Below the pieces are notes generated by a model. That model was not told the origin of the DNA, did no database searches, and was given only the letters and a program-made list of their open reading frames with translations. Made by a program: the position numbers and the translations under genes. DNA of 8,249 bases from Psychrobacter sp. GTDB taxonomy: Bacteria; Pseudomonadota; Gammaproteobacteria; Pseudomonadales; Moraxellaceae. Numbering within the stretch: position 1 is the first letter of the stretch; every line of letters begins with the position of its first letter. Positions 5,929-8,249 of the stretch are shown one piece after another. The stretch lies in NCBI GenBank assembly GCA_020024075.1, contig JAHHUJ010000087.1:1-8249 (forward strand), read 5' to 3'.

Positions 5929-7448
5929 TGACTGCTATCACTGAAAGTAACACCACCCACCAGCCAGTTCGCAAAGAGTTATTGATTGACGGCTATGAAG
6001 TGGTCATTGGTATTGAAATTCACTGCCAGCTAAATACCGAAAGTAAAATCTTCTCAAGCTCATCTACCAAATTTGGTAATGAGCCAAATACCCAAGCCAA
6101 TATCGTTGACTTAGGCCTACCTGGGGTGCTTCCTGTGTTAAACGCAGGCCTTATTGAGCGTGCCCTAAAGTTCGGTATCGGGGTCAATGCAGAGCTGGGT
6201 ATGCTAAATACCTTTGATCGTAAAAACTACTTCTATCCTGACTTACCAAAGGGCTATCAAATTACTCAGATGGCCAATCCCATCGTTGGTAAAGGCTATA
6301 TTGATGTCATCGTCAATGAAGGTGAAAAAAATGAATATAGCAAGCGCATTGGTATTACCCGCGGTCACTTAGAAGAAGATGCTGGTAAATCAGTACACGA
6401 TGCCGTACCTGGTATGACTGGGATTGACTTAAACCGTGCTGGAACGCCACTAATTGAAATCGTCTCTGAGCCAGATATGCGCTCATCCAAAGAGGCGGTC
6501 GCTTATATCAAAGCTATTCATCAGCTGGTCACTTGGTTAGATATCTCTGATGCCATCATGGCAGAAGGCTCATTCCGCTGTGACTGTAACGTCTCTGTGC
6601 GTCAGCCAGGCGAAGATTTTGGTACTCGTACTGAGCTTAAAAACCTAAACTCTTTCCGTAATATCGAAAACGCCATTAACCGTGAAATCGAGCGTCAAAT
6701 TGATATCATCGAAGACGGTGGCAAAGTAGTTCAAGCTACTATGCTTTATGATCCAGAAGCGGATGAAACTCGTATCATGCGTACCAAAGAAGATGCGGAT
6801 GATTACCGCTACTTCCCAGACCCAGATCTATTGCCAGTGCGCCTAGAACAAGAGACTGTCGATGCTATTCGTGCCAGCATGCCAGAGCTGCCTGTGGTAC
6901 GCCGTGAGCGCTTCTGTTCTGAGCTTGGCTTATCAGAATATGATGCCCGTGTCTTGACTGGTAGCCGTGAATTGGCTGACTACTTTGAAACTGTTCTTGA
7001 AGTAGTAGGTAATGAGCACGCCAAATTAGCTGCCAACTGGATCATGGGCGATCTACTTGGTGCGTTAAATAAAGAAGACAAAACCATCACCGACTCCCCT
7101 ATCAGTGAAGTACAGTTGGCTGGCTTGTTAAAGCGCTTAAATGACAATACCTTGTCAGGTAAGTTAGCAAAACAAGTATTTACTGCTCTGTATGACGGCG
7201 AAGGTGGTGATGATGCAGACGCTGCCGATAAGATTATCGAGGCCAAAGGTCTGAAGCAAGAAACCGATACGGGCGCCATTAAAGCTATGGTTGAAGAGGT
7301 TATCGCCAATAACCAGCAGATGGTTGAGGAATACAAAGGCGGTAAAGCGAAAGCCTTTAACGGTTTGGTTGGTCAGGTGATGAAGGCCAGCCGTGGTAAG
7401 GCCAATCCGCAGCAGGTTAACCAAATTCTGAAAGAGATTTTGGGTTAA
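5928..7448 (+). CDS. gatB: Asp/Glu-tRNA amidotransferase subunit B
   Basis: GatB binds the misacylated tRNA, phosphorylates the Glu or Asp side chain with ATP, and amidates it with ammonia delivered from GatA. The 506-residue product is of near-normal length (about 475-500), with a modest extra N-terminus of about 20 residues. The catalytic cradle domain starts at VVIGIEIHCQL (25-35). It includes DLGLPGVLPVLN at 61-72, RKNYFYPDLPKGYQITQ at 98-114, ITRGHLEEDAGKS at 143-155, IDLNRAGTPLIEIVSEPD at 166-183, and FRCDCNVSVR at 216-225. MRTKEDADDYRYFPDPDL at 284-301 ends this part. A helical region and a YqeY-like tRNA-binding tail follow from about 350, with YKGGKAKAFNGLVGQVMK at 469-486 and NQILKEIL at the end. 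It starts one base inside the gatA stop behind a strong ribosome binding site. No intrinsic terminator is seen in the 50 bp before the tRNA. Confidence 0.98.
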   Translation: MTAITESNTTHQPVRKELLIDGYEVVIGIEIHCQLNTESKIFSSSSTKFGNEPNTQANIVDLGLPGVLPVLNAGLIERALKFGIGVNAELGMLNTFDRKNYFYPDLPKGYQITQMANPIVGKGYIDVIVNEGEKNEYSKRIGITRGHLEEDAGKSVHDAVPGMTGIDLNRAGTPLIEIVSEPDMRSSKEAVAYIKAIHQLVTWLDISDAIMAEGSFRCDCNVSVRQPGEDFGTRTELKNLNSFRNIENAINREIERQIDIIEDGGKVVQATMLYDPEADETRIMRTKEDADDYRYFPDPDLLPVRLEQETVDAIRASMPELPVVRRERFCSELGLSEYDARVLTGSRELADYFETVLEVVGNEHAKLAANWIMGDLLGALNKEDKTITDSPISEVQLAGLLKRLNDNTLSGKLAKQVFTALYDGEGGDDADAADKIIEAKGLKQETDTGAIKAMVEEVIANNQQMVEEYKGGKAKAFNGLVGQVMKASRGKANPQQVNQILKEILG

Positions 7449-7463
7449 ATAGTGCTCTAGTAC

Positions 7464-7491
7464 TTGCAATAATTATTAATATCAGTAAAAT
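7464..7491 (+). promoter_or_regulatory. Sigma-70 promoter for tRNA-Pro
   Basis: TTGCAA at 7464-7469 and TAAAAT at 7486-7491 are spaced 16 bp. Transcription would start about 7497-7500, a few bases before the mature tRNA 5' end at 7503. The tRNA therefore probably has its own promoter and need not rely on read-through from gatB. Confidence 0.6.
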
Positions 7492-7502
7492 AGTTTGTCC
7501 AT

Positions 7503-7579
7503 CGGGGCGTAGCGCAGTCTGGTAGCGCACTACACTGGGGGTGTAGTGGTCGCAGGTTCAAATCCTGCCGTTCCGACCA
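7503..7579 (+). tRNA. tRNA-Pro (anticodon GGG)
   Basis: The 77-nt sequence folds as a complete cloverleaf. The acceptor arm pairs CGGGGCG (7503-7509) with CGTTCCG (7569-7575), with two G-U pairs in the middle. The D arm contains GCGCAGTCTGGTAGCGC. The anticodon stem CTACA/TGTAG encloses the loop CTGGGGG, placing GGG at 7537-7539. The T arm is GCAGG-TTCAAAT-CCTGC. CCA is encoded at 7577-7579. The C1 start and overall form match bacterial proline tRNAs; GGG reads CCC and CCU codons. It lies 54 bp after gatB and 163 bp before a phage-type integrase gene, so its 3' half is a plausible attachment site. Confidence 0.97.
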
Positions 7580-7590
7580 AACATTTAATT

Positions 7591-7625
7591 AGGGCTGACC
7601 GTCATTGACCGTCAGCCCTTTTTTT
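7591..7625 (+). terminator. Rho-independent terminator after tRNA-Pro
   Basis: AGGGCTGAC (7591-7599) pairs with GTCAGCCCT (7611-7619) as a 9-bp GC-rich stem with an 11-nt loop. A run of seven T follows at 7619-7625. The hairpin contains TGACCGTCA twice (7596-7604 and 7606-7614), one base apart. It ends the tRNA transcript and probably also gat read-through. Confidence 0.92.
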
Positions 7626-7637
7626 ATGGGCGTTTGA

Positions 7638-7665
7638 TAGGAGTTAATACTATTAAGCCCTCCTA
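7638..7665. repeat. Interrupted palindrome downstream of the terminator
   Basis: TAGGAG (7638-7643) and TTAATA (7644-7649) are mirrored by TATTAA (7651-7656) and CTCCTA (7660-7665). This gives twelve complementary pairs around a one-base centre, broken only by GCC on the right. No T-run follows. It is the first of several dyad elements before the integrase gene, and a protein-binding or recombination site is more likely than a terminator. Confidence 0.55.
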
Positions 7666-7667
7666 AA

Positions 7668-7684
7668 TAATCCGTAGTAATCCG
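7668..7684. repeat. TAATCCG direct repeat, 10-bp period
   Basis: TAATCCG occurs at 7668-7674 and 7678-7684, spaced by about one helical turn, so both copies face the same side of the DNA. They lie directly before the nested inverted repeats of the integrase leader. Confidence 0.4.
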
Positions 7685-7690
7685 CATAAA

Positions 7691-7743
7691 TTGTTGGTAT
7701 TATTGTTGGTATTGACCGATACCAACACGGATAATACCAACAA
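7691..7743. repeat. Nested inverted repeats of TTGTTGGTAT in the integrase leader
   Basis: Four copies of one motif lie in 53 bp: TTGTTGGTATTA at 7691-7702, TTGTTGGTAT at 7703-7712, and the inverse copies ATACCAACA at 7719-7727 and TAATACCAACAA at 7732-7743. The outer pair is a perfect 12-bp inverted repeat and the inner pair a perfect 9-bp inverted repeat around TGACCG. The last copy runs into the integrase ATG. Such an array fits binding sites for the integrase or its directionality factor, or an autoregulatory operator; the binding protein is inferred, not known. Confidence 0.8.
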
Positions 7744-8234
7744 TGAGCCTTACTAACACGCAAGTTAAGAACCTCAAGCCTTCTAAGAAAGCTAAAGACT
7801 CAAGAAGACCTGACAAGTATAGTGATGGTGAGGGACTTCAATTATGGGTGCGTTACACAGGTGTTAAATCATGGATCAGTGCTTATCGCTGGCAGGGTAA
7901 ACAACAAACGCTTACTATAGGTAAATACCCTAATATGAGCCTTGCTGATGCACGCCAGCATAATAGCGAGGTTAAGCAATTATTAATTGATGGTATCGAC
8001 CCTAAACAACGTAAGCAAGATAACAAGCTCAAACAAGACGGCTCAAAGCTATTCGATACTATCGCCCAGCACTGGCATGATGAACGTCGAACCCACATAG
8101 CACCTACTACCTATAGCCGTGATTATTCACAATACCAACGTGATATTAAACCCTTCATTGGCGATAAGTTAATAGACACCATTACCCCAGTGGACGAAAA
8201 GTTTCGATCTAACACGTTATCATGTATTTTGTGA
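7743..8234 (+). pseudogene. P4-type tyrosine integrase, truncated (N-terminal part only)
   Basis: Tyrosine integrases of the P4 family insert phages and genomic islands at tRNA genes. The 163-residue frame starts at ATG 7743. Residues 1 to about 90 are the Arm-DNA-binding domain (DUF4102): LTNTQVKNLKPSKKAKDSRR, then YSDGEGLQLWVRYTGVKSWI, WQGKQQTLTIGKYPNMSLADAR and IDGIDPKQRK. Residues 102-150 begin the core-binding domain (LFDTIAQHWHDERR, then TYSRDYSQYQRDIKPFIGDKLIDTITPV). After Val150-Asp151 (8190-8195) the expected helix is replaced by EKFRSNTLSCIL and a stop. A full P4 integrase has about 400 residues; the whole catalytic domain with its Arg/His/Arg/Tyr residues is absent, so the product cannot recombine DNA. 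No ribosome binding site is visible; the start codon touches the inverted-repeat array. The cause is probably an insertion or deletion near 8190. Confidence 0.85.
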
Positions 8235-8249
8235 GCCTTCTCGCAGTGT
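8190..8249. other. Unassigned sequence after the integrase break
   Basis: From about 8190 to the window end the DNA no longer encodes integrase in the reading frame. It holds two short dyads: CGAAA-AG-TTTCG at 8195-8206 and TAAC-AC-GTTA at 8210-8219. It may be the end of an insertion sequence or the far side of a deletion, but too little is present to name an element. Confidence 0.4.

Noticed and set aside
6980..7469. Minus-strand open frames at 6980-7336 and 7164-7469
   Set aside because: Both are antisense to the strongly conserved gatB C-terminus, and neither translation resembles a known protein.
7883..8098. Minus-strand frame opposite the integrase
   Set aside because: It overlaps well-matched DUF4102 integrase coding sequence and shows no family features; a shadow frame.
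8190..8249. Naming the sequence after 8190 as a specific insertion sequence
   Set aside because: Only about 60 bp are visible, with no transposase and no second terminal repeat; no family can be supported.
1..8249. CRISPR array, toxin-antitoxin or other defence system
   Set aside because: No regularly spaced repeats with unique spacers and no recognisable defence protein were found; the intact genes are housekeeping genes.

Overview
The window looks like a chromosomal segment of a gammaproteobacterium of the Moraxellaceae. Psychrobacter is the best guess, from the protein sequences, the AT-rich intergenic DNA and the mreBCD-maf / gatCAB arrangement. This is read from protein resemblance only; no search was run.

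Layout. Positions 1-3251 hold a minus-strand cell-shape operon read right to left: mreB, mreC, mreD, then maf, which is cut by the window edge. An AT-rich divergent intergenic region follows, roughly 3252-3820. Positions 3821-7448 hold the plus-strand genes gatC, gatA and gatB, the three subunits of the tRNA-dependent amidotransferase. The divergent mre/gat pairing also occurs in Pseudomonas (recalled from P. aeruginosa), so this part is conserved core genome. Next come a complete tRNA-Pro(GGG) with its own promoter (7464-7579) and a strong intrinsic terminator (7591-7625). About 118 bp of dense dyad symmetry (7626-7743) leads into a P4-type tyrosine integrase gene (from 7743). That gene loses homology near 8190 and stops at 8234 without a catalytic domain.

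How the genes work together. MreB polymerises under the inner membrane, and MreC and MreD link it to the elongation-phase peptidoglycan machinery. Maf is a house-cleaning nucleotide pyrophosphatase that usually rides at the end of this operon. GatCAB converts misacylated Glu-tRNA(Gln) and/or Asp-tRNA(Asn) to the correct aminoacyl-tRNAs. The right end is accessory DNA: an integrase remnant beside a tRNA gene, a classic integration hotspot.

The least explained parts are: (i) the nested inverted repeats of TTGTTGGTAT in front of, and overlapping, the integrase start; (ii) the abrupt end of the integrase in a tail of unknown origin; (iii) an 18-bp near-perfect direct repeat in the gatC leader; (iv) a small open frame that fills the mreC-mreD gap; (v) a 275-bp gatC-gatA gap with repeats and a dyad. 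I see no CRISPR array, toxin-antitoxin pair or recognisable defence gene.
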